The position numbers and the translations under genes were made by a program. The notes under the pieces are model-generated. The model made no database searches, was not told where the DNA came from, and saw only the letters and a list, made by a program, of their open reading frames with translations. Shown here in pieces: positions 16,079 to 24,843 of a stretch of DNA of 38,591 bases (position 1 is the first letter of the stretch; each line of letters opens with the position of its first letter). This stretch comes from JAMLHH01 sp035515235 (GTDB lineage Bacteria > Bacteroidota > Bacteroidia > Chitinophagales > JADIYW01): contig DATJBS010000039.1 of the NCBI GenBank assembly GCA_035515235.1, forward strand, positions 1 through 38,591, in the 5' to 3' direction.

Positions 16079-17608
16079 TTAATCTTCTTCTTCAAAATTG
16101 ATGGGTAAAGATGTTCTAATTCTACGTTTGACTTCTTCGTTATAATTTTCGTGAATCCAATTGAAATAGTTTTTCGTGCTTTTTGCCATACAATTGGTGT
16201 AGACACTTAAACGATATCGAACTTCATCTTGCAGAATATTCAAGAGATCTAAGCCATGAAACATATCTTCAGCATTCTCCAAAATTCTTTCGGAGTGATT
16301 GTCGACAGAGATATTGATGGCGTCTATAGTCTTCAAGCCTTTTGTAAGTAATTTGAAGTACTCTTCTTCCATGTCAAAATCAAAATTCTCTGTTTTAGGG
16401 AAATGATTTTTGACTTCCTCTGGTAGAACATACATCAAACCTTTGTCCAATCTATCTTCTCTTTCAACAAGGTGCTCTAAGAATCTTTCAGGATTTACAA
16501 AAACATCTTGCCAATCGATATAATCTTGCCACAATCCTAATCTTCTAGCATTATTTCCTAAATCGATGATGTTAAACATGCTTTTATGCTCCAGTTTACG
16601 ACTTCCTCTACCTACCATTTGGTGATAAAGCGTCAAGGAGCGAGTAGCTCTATTTAATATAATGGTTTCTACTGTTGGTTCGTCAAAGCCCGTAGTCAAA
16701 ATACCTACTGAAGTAATAATGGCATTCGGTGTCGCCTTGAACCATTCTAGAGTTTCTCTTCTTTCTAGCTTATTATTGGTGCTATCTAAATGTCGGATTT
16801 CGAACCCAGCATCTGTAAATAGTTTCCCTACTTGCTTAGAAGTAACGATACTACTATTAAAAATAAGCGTTTTGGTGCCTAAAGCTTTTTCTCTATAAGT
16901 AGATATTAGCCTTTCTTGCATTTCATACGCGCTATATATTCTATCTAGTGAACTGACGGTATAATCTCCGTCCATTCCTATTTTTAGGCCACCTAAGTGG
17001 ACATCGTAAGTATAAGTAGTTGCAGCACTAAGGAATCCCTTTTCAATTAATTCTTTGATGGAATCACCAATAATTAATGTCGAGTAATTATCCTTTAAAG
17101 GTAATTGCTGATTTGAACTTAAAGGAGTAGCTGTAACTCCTAATATAATGACGTCTTTAAAATAGTGAAAGATTTTTCTGAAAGAGTTATAGTGAGCCTC
17201 GTCGACAATTACTAAGTCGATATCTTGCAAATAACACTCGTCTAATTTCAAACGATTGTTCAGCGTTTCGACCATTGCCAAGAAACATTTGTATTCTTGT
17301 TGGTCTTCTAGGTCGCCCACTTCGCTTATAATCAGCTTAGAAGGCAAATTCGCTTCTTCTAATGCGGTAGCAGTTTGTTTTAAAAGCTCAATTCTATGAG
17401 TTAAAATCAATACTTTTTTGCCACTCTCATTAATATATCTTCTTGCTATTTCAGCGAAAATGACAGTTTTGCCACCACCTGTAGGTAACTGAAATAAGAT
17501 ATTTTGCCTTTCAGAATTATCTGTAAGATGCTGAAATATTTTTTCAATATAAACCTCTTGGTATGGATATAATTTCCTTGCTGTTGTAGGACGTTCGTAA
17601 ACTATCAT
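16079..17608 (-). CDS. SF2 DEAD/DEAH-box helicase
   Basis: A 509-residue superfamily 2 helicase of the type III restriction-subunit-like group. Motif I is LPTGGGKT (Lys47), Ia is ILTHRIELL, II is VDEAH (Asp136), III is GVTATPLS, IV-V are TLIFNSSI and ITSVGILTTGFDEP, and VI is HQMVGRGSRK. The C-terminal ~150 residues are helical and acidic, with no nuclease or methylase motif. No restriction methylase lies nearby, so this is not part of a restriction system here. It is probably a DNA or RNA repair/remodelling helicase of unknown substrate. It begins 151 nt downstream of the dienoyl-CoA reductase stop on the same strand. Confidence 0.9.
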   Translation of the reverse strand: MIVYERPTTARKLYPYQEVYIEKIFQHLTDNSERQNILFQLPTGGGKTVIFAEIARRYINESGKKVLILTHRIELLKQTATALEEANLPSKLIISEVGDLEDQQEYKCFLAMVETLNNRLKLDECYLQDIDLVIVDEAHYNSFRKIFHYFKDVIILGVTATPLSSNQQLPLKDNYSTLIIGDSIKELIEKGFLSAATTYTYDVHLGGLKIGMDGDYTVSSLDRIYSAYEMQERLISTYREKALGTKTLIFNSSIVTSKQVGKLFTDAGFEIRHLDSTNNKLERRETLEWFKATPNAIITSVGILTTGFDEPTVETIILNRATRSLTLYHQMVGRGSRKLEHKSMFNIIDLGNNARRLGLWQDYIDWQDVFVNPERFLEHLVEREDRLDKGLMYVLPEEVKNHFPKTENFDFDMEEEYFKLLTKGLKTIDAINISVDNHSERILENAEDMFHGLDLLNILQDEVRYRLSVYTNCMAKSTKNYFNWIHENYNEEVKRRIRTSLPINFEEED

Positions 17609-17759
17609 TCTATTGTATCTCGTAAAAATCTATGTCTCAGGTAAAAAATAATAAAACGCACTAAATTGCACAAATTAAACCGTACTAAATTTTTTTGAAG
17701 CCCATTTCCATCAAATTTGACTTTTCTTTAGTAATAGCTTCATCTAAAGTATACGGACT

Positions 17760-19790
17760 CTATATAATTGCTGCTAATCTTGCGGCTTGGTCGATGGCTC
17801 TCTTTGCGTCTAATTCTGCAGCGACTGATGCTCCTCCAATTAAATGAACAGGAATATCCATTGCTAAAATTGGATTTTCAAGTTCTTTTTGAGAATGCTG
17901 TCCGGCGCAAACCACGACAGTGTCACACGGAAAAACTTTAATAGATTGATCTTTATCTCTATAATGTAATCCTTCTTCATCGATTTTCAAATATTCCACG
18001 CCATCTACCATTCTAACTTTTTTCTTCTTTAAGTTAGTACGATGAATCCAGCCAGTAGTTTTGCCCAATTTAGCACCTACTTTGCCTTCCGTTCTTTGGA
18101 ACATAACAATCTCTCTTTGAGAAGTAGGGATTTCTGGACGGATGCCTTCAATACCACCTCTAACTTCATTATTTGGATCGATACCCCATTCTTTTAACCA
18201 TTCTTGGATAGAAGGAGCATGTTTAGGATCTTCGGTAGATAAATATTCTGAAACGTCAAATCCGATTCCTCCAGCTCCAATCACTGCTACTTTCTTTCCT
18301 GCTACGTGATTTCCTTTAATGATATCGATATAGCTGACGACTTTTTTCAAATCAGCACCTTCGATATTTATTACTCTTGGAACTATTCCAGTAGCTAAGA
18401 TGACTTCGTCAAAAGATTTTAAATCTTCAGCAGAAACTCTCTTATTTAAAACCAATTTTACTCCTGTGAGTTCAATTTGTTTTTTGAAATATCTAATAGT
18501 TTGGTGGAATTCTTCTTTACCAGGAATATTTTTAGCCAAATTAAACTGACCTCCGATTTCACTAGCGCTATCAAATAATGTCACCTCATGTCCTCGTCTA
18601 GCGGCTGAAGTGGCAAACTCCATTCCTGCAGGACCGGAACCTACGACTGCTAATTTCTTAGGTTGATCAATAGGTAAATCAATTATTTTAGTTTCAAAAC
18701 AAGCTTTAGGATTGACTAAGCAAGAAGCTATTTTATTACTGAAGGTATGATCTAAACAAGCTTGATTACAAGCGATACAAGTATTGATTTCATCCGCTTT
18801 TCCAGCTGCCGCTTTAGATACAAAATAAGCATCTGCCAAAAATGGTCTAGCCATAGAAACCATATCTGCATGACCATCCGCCAAAATATCTTCTGCTACT
18901 TGAGGGTCATTAATACGGTTACTAGTACAAAGTGGAATGCTGATTTCACTTTTCAGTTTTTTCGTGACCCACGAGAAAGCTCCTCTAGGGACTTGAGTGG
19001 CAATAGTAGGAATTCTAGCTTCATGCCATCCAATACCAGTATTGATGATAGTTGCACCTGCAGCTTCAATGGCCTTTGCTAATTGTACTACTTCCTCCCA
19101 AGTACTACCGTCTTCTATTAAATCTATCATCGAAAGTCTGTAAATGATGATAAAATTTTCACCTACCGCTTTTCTTGCTTCTTGGACGATTTGAATCGGA
19201 AACTTAATTCGATTTTCATAAGAGCCACCCCACTCATCTGTTCTATGATTGGTATGTTTTACAATAAATTGATTGATTAAATACCCTTCAGAACCCATGA
19301 TTTCTACACCATCATACCCTGCTTTTTGAGCAAGCTTTGCCGCATTTGTATAATCTTCGATGGTTCTTTTGATATCCCATACGGTCATTTCTCTAGGGCC
19401 AAATGGAGTAATAGGAGAAGGTATTCTAGAAGGAGCTACGCTCAATGGATGATAAGCATATCTGCCAGTATGTAATATTTGCATAGCGATTTTACCACCT
19501 GCATCATGAACAGCTTTGGTAACGATTTGGTGCTCTTTGACGTGGCTAGCTTTTGTCATTCTAGCCGCAAAGGGTTTTACCCATCCTTCCCAATTGGGAG
19601 CAACACCGCCAGTGATTATAATTCCCGCATCACCTTTAGCTCTTTCAGCATAAAAAGCAGCAAGTCTTTGAAAGCCACCTTTGGCTTCTTCCAGACCTGT
19701 ATGCATCGAACCCATGAGTGTTCGATTTTTAAGAGTGGTAAAACCCAAATCCAAAGGTTTTAGTAAATGAGGATAATTTGTATTCGTCAT
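17760..19790 (-). CDS. fadH: NADPH-dependent 2,4-dienoyl-CoA reductase
   Basis: A 676-residue flavoprotein that reduces 2,4-dienoyl-CoA in degradation of unsaturated fatty acids. The N-terminal old-yellow-enzyme barrel (about 1-370) binds FMN. The [4Fe-4S] ligands are Cys338, Cys341, Cys345 and Cys357, with the 3-4-12 spacing of E. coli FadH. The FAD dinucleotide fold is VVGSGPAGMEFATSAARRGH and the NADPH fold is VIGAGGIGFDVSEYL. Length agrees with E. coli FadH (672). The stop codon is TAG; the same frame continues another 24 sense codons before a second stop. No other beta-oxidation gene lies nearby. A close relative such as another OYE-family disulfide-containing reductase is possible. Confidence 0.9.
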   Translation of the reverse strand: MTNTNYPHLLKPLDLGFTTLKNRTLMGSMHTGLEEAKGGFQRLAAFYAERAKGDAGIIITGGVAPNWEGWVKPFAARMTKASHVKEHQIVTKAVHDAGGKIAMQILHTGRYAYHPLSVAPSRIPSPITPFGPREMTVWDIKRTIEDYTNAAKLAQKAGYDGVEIMGSEGYLINQFIVKHTNHRTDEWGGSYENRIKFPIQIVQEARKAVGENFIIIYRLSMIDLIEDGSTWEEVVQLAKAIEAAGATIINTGIGWHEARIPTIATQVPRGAFSWVTKKLKSEISIPLCTSNRINDPQVAEDILADGHADMVSMARPFLADAYFVSKAAAGKADEINTCIACNQACLDHTFSNKIASCLVNPKACFETKIIDLPIDQPKKLAVVGSGPAGMEFATSAARRGHEVTLFDSASEIGGQFNLAKNIPGKEEFHQTIRYFKKQIELTGVKLVLNKRVSAEDLKSFDEVILATGIVPRVINIEGADLKKVVSYIDIIKGNHVAGKKVAVIGAGGIGFDVSEYLSTEDPKHAPSIQEWLKEWGIDPNNEVRGGIEGIRPEIPTSQREIVMFQRTEGKVGAKLGKTTGWIHRTNLKKKKVRMVDGVEYLKIDEEGLHYRDKDQSIKVFPCDTVVVCAGQHSQKELENPILAMDIPVHLIGGASVAAELDAKRAIDQAARLAAII

Positions 19791-19821
19791 GTATTCAAAA
19801 AATTAGCGCACCAATTTAATC

Positions 19822-19858
19822 ATTTATCTTCTCTAAAATTGAACTCAGAGAGATAAAT
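19822..19858. promoter_or_regulatory. Dyad symmetry in the divergent fadH / island spacer
   Basis: ATTTATC-TTCTCT and AGAGAGATAAAT form an inverted repeat with one extra base, separated by 11 nt, in the 189-bp spacer between divergent genes. It could be an operator or a leader hairpin for fadH. No recognisable protein-binding consensus. Confidence 0.3.
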
Positions 19859-19979
19859 ACCCACAAAACTCCACTAATTAGTATCATTCTAAATAACGAA
19901 TGTATTGAAAATAATAAATATAGATAACTATTTTTTATCGAATAATATTTATATTTTGTTAAATAAAAATTATTATATC

Positions 19980-21098
19980 ATGAACAAGTATTTTTTGATT
20001 GTATCTTCAAATGTGAAGTTTTTAGTTTTTTTAACCTTTTTTATCAGCACAGGACATTATGCAAATGCGCAGATAAAAGTGATATCGAATGGAAATGTTG
20101 GGATAGGGGCATCTAATCCGGCTGAAAGGCTTCATGTGAATGGTTTTATGTTAATGGGTCCCAAGTCAGGTGGAACGTATTCTGATGGGATAAAATTCAC
20201 ACGTTCGTCAAATTATCCTACAGACCCTGCCGAATGGGGAATTGACACGGATAAGGGATTTAATATATGGAAGCCGCATCCATCGGTAAACAATGGTAAT
20301 TTTAAGATCTTCATTAAAGATACTACGGGATATGTAGGGATCAATACAGGCACACCTTCTTATCGATTGGATGTGAATGGCGGTTTGAGATGCTATAGCT
20401 TCACTAATTCATCAGATGAGCGACTCAAGTCGAACATCGCAGACATTCAAAACAGTCTGGGTATTGTCTTACAGCTGAATCCTAAAATTTATGACTTAAC
20501 CGTACCTGCCAATGACCAGTCATCTTCATCCAAGTTCATTTCGGAAGGTGTCGGATATCCGACACAAAAACCAGAAGTTTTGAAAGACCAGACTGGTTTT
20601 TTGGCGCAGGAAATCAATGAAGTGTTGCCTCATCTGGTGTCAAAGGACGATCAGGGCTACTTGAGTCTTAATTATATTGGGCTAATTCCATATTTGGTGG
20701 ATGCGATAAAAGAACAAAACAAGCAGATAGAGACACTTCAGGAACAAATACAGGGATGCTGCTCCGTCAATCTCAACGATGAAATGGGAGCAATGAGCCG
20801 AGTGTACAACACAGAAGAGTTTATTGAAAGCGAAAGTTACGCCTCACTGGAACAAAATGCTCCTAACCCTTTTCATCAGCAAACAACCATCGCTTATACT
20901 ATTCCTGAAAGTTGTTTAAACAGTAGTCTTCATATTTACAACCTGAATGGTGCAGAACTCAGAAGCTATCCCATCTCACAGAAAGGCAGAGGTCGTATTA
21001 CTGTAGATGCGGGCAGTCTGAAAGCGGGAATGTATCTATATACATTGATATGTGACGGTAAAGAAGTGGCTACCAAGAAAATGATTTTAACGAATTAA
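19980..21098 (+). CDS. Exported S74 intramolecular-chaperone protein with T9SS sorting domain
   Basis: A 372-residue protein from the ATG at 19980 (MNKYFLIVSSNVKFLVFLTF signal peptide); the frame from TTG 19905 would put 25 charged and Asn-rich residues before it. Residues about 30-140 carry NGNVGIGASNPAERLHVNG and GYVGINTGTPSYRLDVNG, the trimeric fibre-like repeats usual in front of S74. Next comes a Peptidase_S74 domain (about 144-265): SSDERLKSNI with Ser145 and Lys150 of the autocleavage motif, then TGFLAQEINEVLPHLV. A coiled coil and a type A T9SS domain (LEQNAPNPFHQQTTIAYTIP to the end) follow. First gene of the island; the next gene starts 14 nt on. Confidence 0.88.
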   Translation: MNKYFLIVSSNVKFLVFLTFFISTGHYANAQIKVISNGNVGIGASNPAERLHVNGFMLMGPKSGGTYSDGIKFTRSSNYPTDPAEWGIDTDKGFNIWKPHPSVNNGNFKIFIKDTTGYVGINTGTPSYRLDVNGGLRCYSFTNSSDERLKSNIADIQNSLGIVLQLNPKIYDLTVPANDQSSSSKFISEGVGYPTQKPEVLKDQTGFLAQEINEVLPHLVSKDDQGYLSLNYIGLIPYLVDAIKEQNKQIETLQEQIQGCCSVNLNDEMGAMSRVYNTEEFIESESYASLEQNAPNPFHQQTTIAYTIPESCLNSSLHIYNLNGAELRSYPISQKGRGRITVDAGSLKAGMYLYTLICDGKEVATKKMILTN

Positions 21099-21100
21099 CA

Positions 21101-21109
21101 AGGAGGTGA
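21101..21109 (+). promoter_or_regulatory. Perfect Shine-Dalgarno sequence
   Basis: AGGAGGTGA, fully complementary to the 16S rRNA 3' end, with its AGGAGG core 6 nt before the ATG at 21113. Bacteroidota genes normally lack such sites, and none of the other genes in the window has one of this quality. Confidence 0.7.
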
Positions 21110-21112
21110 GCT

Positions 21113-22921
21113 ATGAGAAAATTATATTTAATAGCATTGTTGCTATCCGCCTGCCTCATGTATAAGGATACAGAGGCACAGGACGAACGCATACAGAATA
21201 AGCCCCGCTACATCGTAGAAGTGGACTCGCAGTTCATCAAGGCTACGCCTTATGAGCTTGTAGTGGAAAATGGCATGGAAGTACGCCGTTATGCTGGAGG
21301 AAAGGCAGAATGGTATACAGACATGACCATTCGCAGCTTCCTGCCACGAAAAGCAGATGATAGGGGCATAGCAATGAAGTCAGTCGATGAAACACTTAAA
21401 CCCACTATCTTTTTGCTTTCTGGAGGTGGATTTACCAAGTTGGACAATCAGGCTGAATTAGATCCTGACAATATGAATTTGGCAGCACACCCCAACCTGA
21501 AATTAGCGACTAAGCTAGCCAATGAAGGCTATAATGTCTTTTGGATTGATTACCAAATCGATGGGGCAAATAAGAACTTGATAAACAGATTACTATTGGT
21601 AAAGCCTGCCGATAGTTGTACTTCCCTCAATGGCACAGAGGCAAAGGCAAGGATGGAACATGCTTCTCTGAAATCATTCAGGGATTTCAGGGTGAAGTTC
21701 AGGGATATTATCACCGACCCTGATAATTATGTGGATACCAACAACGTCTTTATATCCGGCATCAGTGCCGGAGCAGTATTGACGATATATTCCGTATTTC
21801 TGGACGTTCATGAGATTCCCTCTTCTATATCATTTATCAAATGTAGCGGAGGCAGCCCCACCACTATCAAAACAATTGGGCCGAGTGATCCTTTACGGAC
21901 AGAAGGATATCCCATACTCAAACCCAAAGGAATTATTCCGATGGCAGGAGCGAGCTTCTATAGTAATATTTTTACTGATAATACAGCCAATACCAATCAG
22001 GTGGCTGTAAACTTCATGCATGGCACTTGTGATGAGCTGATTCACCAAGATACAGGAAGAGTAAGCTATAAGTACTTTGTTGTGCAATGGATTTTGCCTG
22101 ATATATTATATGTTAATGTGTTGGATACTGTGTATAATAATTTGGAATCCTTTCGTTATCCGCGTGGTTACGGTTCTAAATACTTGTACAATTTGCTGAA
22201 AATCACTCACGGTAAGATAGGTTTCGGACAGGTTATCAGGGGGGGGCATTCACCTCTCAATCCATTAGTCAATGTAGCAGGCGGTTGGGATGTATATCAA
22301 AAAGGCACACTCTCCTCCAAATACAATACGAGAGATATCGTATTCGACAATATTTCCTACTTTATGAAGCGGGCGATGAGTAAGCCGGGGTATCCTGCGT
22401 GGACGAACCATGCCTACTCGGTATTTCCGGATATGCCTACTGACTTTTGCCTGACGGATGACCAGACGCTGATAGAGTCTCCGATAATTACTGTTGACTC
22501 TGTTTGTGGGACAGTAGCTGCCGCAGTGAGCAATCCGCCCTCATGGGCGACTATTACATGGACAGTGTCGCCTAATCTGCAAATTGTAGGTGCTACTACG
22601 GGTCCTGCTATTTCTTATAAAAGCCTCAGTACAGGCAGTGGCTGGGTGAAAGCTTCTGTGGATTATGGAGGCGGAGTGGTTATCCCGGTTACCAAAAAGG
22701 TATTGGTACCTGCCGTCTGCCCGACACCGTGCAACGGCATTTTATATTATGATAACCAAACAGTGGGCATTAATACCAATATCATTCATTGTGGCAACAT
22801 CCATTCACAGAATACAGCGGTCAACAGCGGAGTGTCGCTTGTCCTAGATGCAACGGGATATGTCTTGATTCCTAGTAATTTTGAAGTGCCTTTAGGTTCT
22901 ACATTAGATATCAACCCTTAA
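21113..22921 (+). CDS. Exported alpha/beta hydrolase with Ig-like and coathanger-like C-terminal domains
   Basis: A 602-residue protein. The N-terminus MRKLYLIALLLSAC could be a lipoprotein signal (Cys14) or an SPI signal cut near TEAQ. The hydrolase core (about 90-420) has the oxyanion-type LLSGGGF, nucleophile Ser218 in GISAG, probable acid Asp307 in HGTCDEL and probable base His379 in RGGHS. The order and spacing fit a carboxylesterase-like triad. An Ig/PKD-like segment (about 455-535) follows, then a tail (about 540-602; HCGNIHSQNTAVNSGVSL to FEVPLGSTLDINP) resembling the 3-coathanger-stack surface domain. Arginine is often CGC/CGT/AGG, unlike the AGA-rich neighbours. A G8 run precedes His379. 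The substrate is unknown. Confidence 0.78.
   Translation: MRKLYLIALLLSACLMYKDTEAQDERIQNKPRYIVEVDSQFIKATPYELVVENGMEVRRYAGGKAEWYTDMTIRSFLPRKADDRGIAMKSVDETLKPTIFLLSGGGFTKLDNQAELDPDNMNLAAHPNLKLATKLANEGYNVFWIDYQIDGANKNLINRLLLVKPADSCTSLNGTEAKARMEHASLKSFRDFRVKFRDIITDPDNYVDTNNVFISGISAGAVLTIYSVFLDVHEIPSSISFIKCSGGSPTTIKTIGPSDPLRTEGYPILKPKGIIPMAGASFYSNIFTDNTANTNQVAVNFMHGTCDELIHQDTGRVSYKYFVVQWILPDILYVNVLDTVYNNLESFRYPRGYGSKYLYNLLKITHGKIGFGQVIRGGHSPLNPLVNVAGGWDVYQKGTLSSKYNTRDIVFDNISYFMKRAMSKPGYPAWTNHAYSVFPDMPTDFCLTDDQTLIESPIITVDSVCGTVAAAVSNPPSWATITWTVSPNLQIVGATTGPAISYKSLSTGSGWVKASVDYGGGVVIPVTKKVLVPAVCPTPCNGILYYDNQTVGINTNIIHCGNIHSQNTAVNSGVSLVLDATGYVLIPSNFEVPLGSTLDINP
22239..22246 (+). repeat. Homopolymeric G8 tract inside the hydrolase gene
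   Basis: Eight consecutive G encode the end of Arg376 plus Gly377 and Gly378, directly before His379, the probable catalytic residue. Slippage of one base would shift the frame and remove the base and all downstream domains. I saw no other G run this long in the window. Confidence 0.6.
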
Positions 22922-22931
22922 ATTTTTAGTT

Positions 22932-24782
22932 ATGAAATTATTCAGCAAACTCTTACTGCTCTTTGCTTTGTTGGCAGGACTGACGAATGCAAATGAATTA
23001 CAACCCAAAATCACCCCTGATGAATTGGGATACACCGACACGGCATACATTACCTACTTTGAACAGATAGATGATAATTACTTGGGATTGACAGTAGAAT
23101 ATGAAAAGGATGGCTACAGTGCTTCGGCAGACTGGGTGTATAACCTGAAAACCAAAGAGGCAAAAAATATTACTTATACCGATGAACAAGGGCGGGAATT
23201 TTGGATTGATACATATGAATATCACATGAATCCGCAACACGGACTTCGGTATTTTCAGAAAGAAGGTGGTTGGATTTATACCATTGTAAGCAGTCATGAC
23301 GGAGATGGAGGTAATTATTTATTAGCCACACATCTGATAACGGGTGAACAGAATATCCGGCTGATACGCTCAGGCTGTCCGGGCTTTATGGGTCTATTGC
23401 AAGCTGCCGAAAAAAACTTTATAGTAGAAACAAAAAATTGCCGGGAAGCATTCAAATTATTCGCATTTGATAACTCCACTTTGTCGGAAGTCTGGTCGGT
23501 ACAGGATTTGGGATGGGAATCATTCACTAATTATGAAAACCAAATCCCCTTTTACCACAAAGAGAAAATCTATCTGTCGGCACATGATAAATTGTATGCT
23601 TTCAATACTTCCAACTATAAAGTGGACACAATTATTGAAGACACGAGAGATACCGATGGAGTAACAGAGGGATGCGTATCCGTACCGACCCAATATTTTG
23701 CACACGGTGACGATGTATATATTGTGTACAACGATGTCAGCTATTTCACCCTTGTAATAACCTATGCTATGAATGCAGAGGGGAATACCAGAATATGGAA
23801 AACAGACGGTACTAAAAGTGGTACGACACTCATAAAAAGCTTGGCCAAAACAGAGAGATATCAAGGAGTTTTGACCAATTCAAAGCTATTTTCATTAGAT
23901 AGCAGGTTACTTTGGTTGGGTGATATGGACACGACCGTGCAATCAGAGATTTATGAAGTAAAAGGAAAGGATTTTGAACCCTTGGGTAAAATAAATTTTA
24001 TAAACAATAATATTGCCGGAGTATTCTATAATGTGCCGTTTAGACACGCAATACCCTTGTTTAATACGATTCAACCCGTGCGCTTTGAGCATCAGGATGT
24101 ACTGGTATATACAGAAATAGTTCGAAATTCCGAATCAAACAGTGATGTTTCCAGTTATCTGAACGTGGTAGGCATAGAGGGTAATCAGGTGAAACAATAT
24201 CTGGCGAATTATCCGATTGACCCAATTGGCGACCAATGGAGTTACCGCGAATACAGATGTTGGAATATAGGAGAAAGGCTCACTGTTTTCAGGCACGAAG
24301 AAAGAAACAGTGAGGATTTGAGCTATCACTCAACTTTTCTTGACTTTTTAGTCAGCGACAGTTATAAAGATATTGATTTTGAAATTTACAGCCCTATGGT
24401 AGAAGGGTCTTGGGGATTGTTGTCCATCATCAATGCAGGGAATGAGGTATTGTTCGGAGCCTCGGACAAAGAGGGTAAGAATTTCATTATCTGGAGTTGG
24501 GATGGCGCAAAAACCACCTCTGTAAAAAATTACCCTTCCGGCAAGGAATTGGACTGGACGATTTACCCCAATCCTACATCCCACACATTCGCCATTCAAT
24601 CGACAGAATATCTTTCCGGAAACCTAATGATAATCGGTACTGACGGCAAAATCCACCAGACGTTGAGGGTGGATGGACACCAAAAGCAGATAGATGTCAG
24701 TAAATTGCCGAATGGAATGTATGTGGCAGTGTATCAGGGTAATTCGTATATAGATACTCAAACGTTCATTATTCAACGGTAA
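22932..24782 (+). CDS. Secreted ELWxxDGT-like propeller protein with T9SS sorting domain
   Basis: A 616-residue protein with a signal peptide (MKLFSKLLLLFALLAGLTNA, then NE). The body is beta-rich with repeated short blades. IWKTDGTKSGTTLIKSL resembles the ELWxxDGTxxGT repeat of Bacteroidota surface proteins, and IIWSWDGAKTTSV is a weaker copy, suggesting a beta-propeller. The C-terminus is a type A T9SS sorting domain (WTIYPNPTSHTFAIQS, LPNGMYVAVYQGNS). No catalytic motif is seen. It starts 10 nt after the hydrolase stop. Immediately after its own stop codon lies a 47-bp relic of the hydrolase-type tail, in the +1 frame. Composition is like its island neighbours. Confidence 0.78.
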   Translation: MKLFSKLLLLFALLAGLTNANELQPKITPDELGYTDTAYITYFEQIDDNYLGLTVEYEKDGYSASADWVYNLKTKEAKNITYTDEQGREFWIDTYEYHMNPQHGLRYFQKEGGWIYTIVSSHDGDGGNYLLATHLITGEQNIRLIRSGCPGFMGLLQAAEKNFIVETKNCREAFKLFAFDNSTLSEVWSVQDLGWESFTNYENQIPFYHKEKIYLSAHDKLYAFNTSNYKVDTIIEDTRDTDGVTEGCVSVPTQYFAHGDDVYIVYNDVSYFTLVITYAMNAEGNTRIWKTDGTKSGTTLIKSLAKTERYQGVLTNSKLFSLDSRLLWLGDMDTTVQSEIYEVKGKDFEPLGKINFINNNIAGVFYNVPFRHAIPLFNTIQPVRFEHQDVLVYTEIVRNSESNSDVSSYLNVVGIEGNQVKQYLANYPIDPIGDQWSYREYRCWNIGERLTVFRHEERNSEDLSYHSTFLDFLVSDSYKDIDFEIYSPMVEGSWGLLSIINAGNEVLFGASDKEGKNFIIWSWDGAKTTSVKNYPSGKELDWTIYPNPTSHTFAIQSTEYLSGNLMIIGTDGKIHQTLRVDGHQKQIDVSKLPNGMYVAVYQGNSYIDTQTFIIQR

Positions 24783-24825
24783 TTTTGAAGTTTCATTAGG
24801 TGCTACATTAGATGTCAATCCTTAA
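24779..24825 (+). pseudogene. Fossil 3' end of a hydrolase-type coathanger gene
   Basis: These 47 bp match the last 47 bp of the hydrolase gene (22875-22921) at 41 positions, including the stop codon. Translated in its own frame it reads GNFEVSLGATLDVNP and stop, against SNFEVPLGSTLDINP. It overlaps the stop codon of the preceding gene, one base out of that gene's frame. It looks like the leftover end of a former paralogue whose body was replaced. Confidence 0.75.
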
Positions 24826-24843
24826 CTTAAAAAAATACAAATC

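Noticed and set aside
16079..17608. SF2 helicase as part of a restriction or phage-defence system
   Set aside because: No methylase, nuclease or other defence gene is adjacent; neighbours are fadH and a phosphatase.
22998..24818. Minus-strand frames opposite the propeller gene
   Set aside because: Long antisense frames are expected from its composition; no signal peptide or motif supports any of them.
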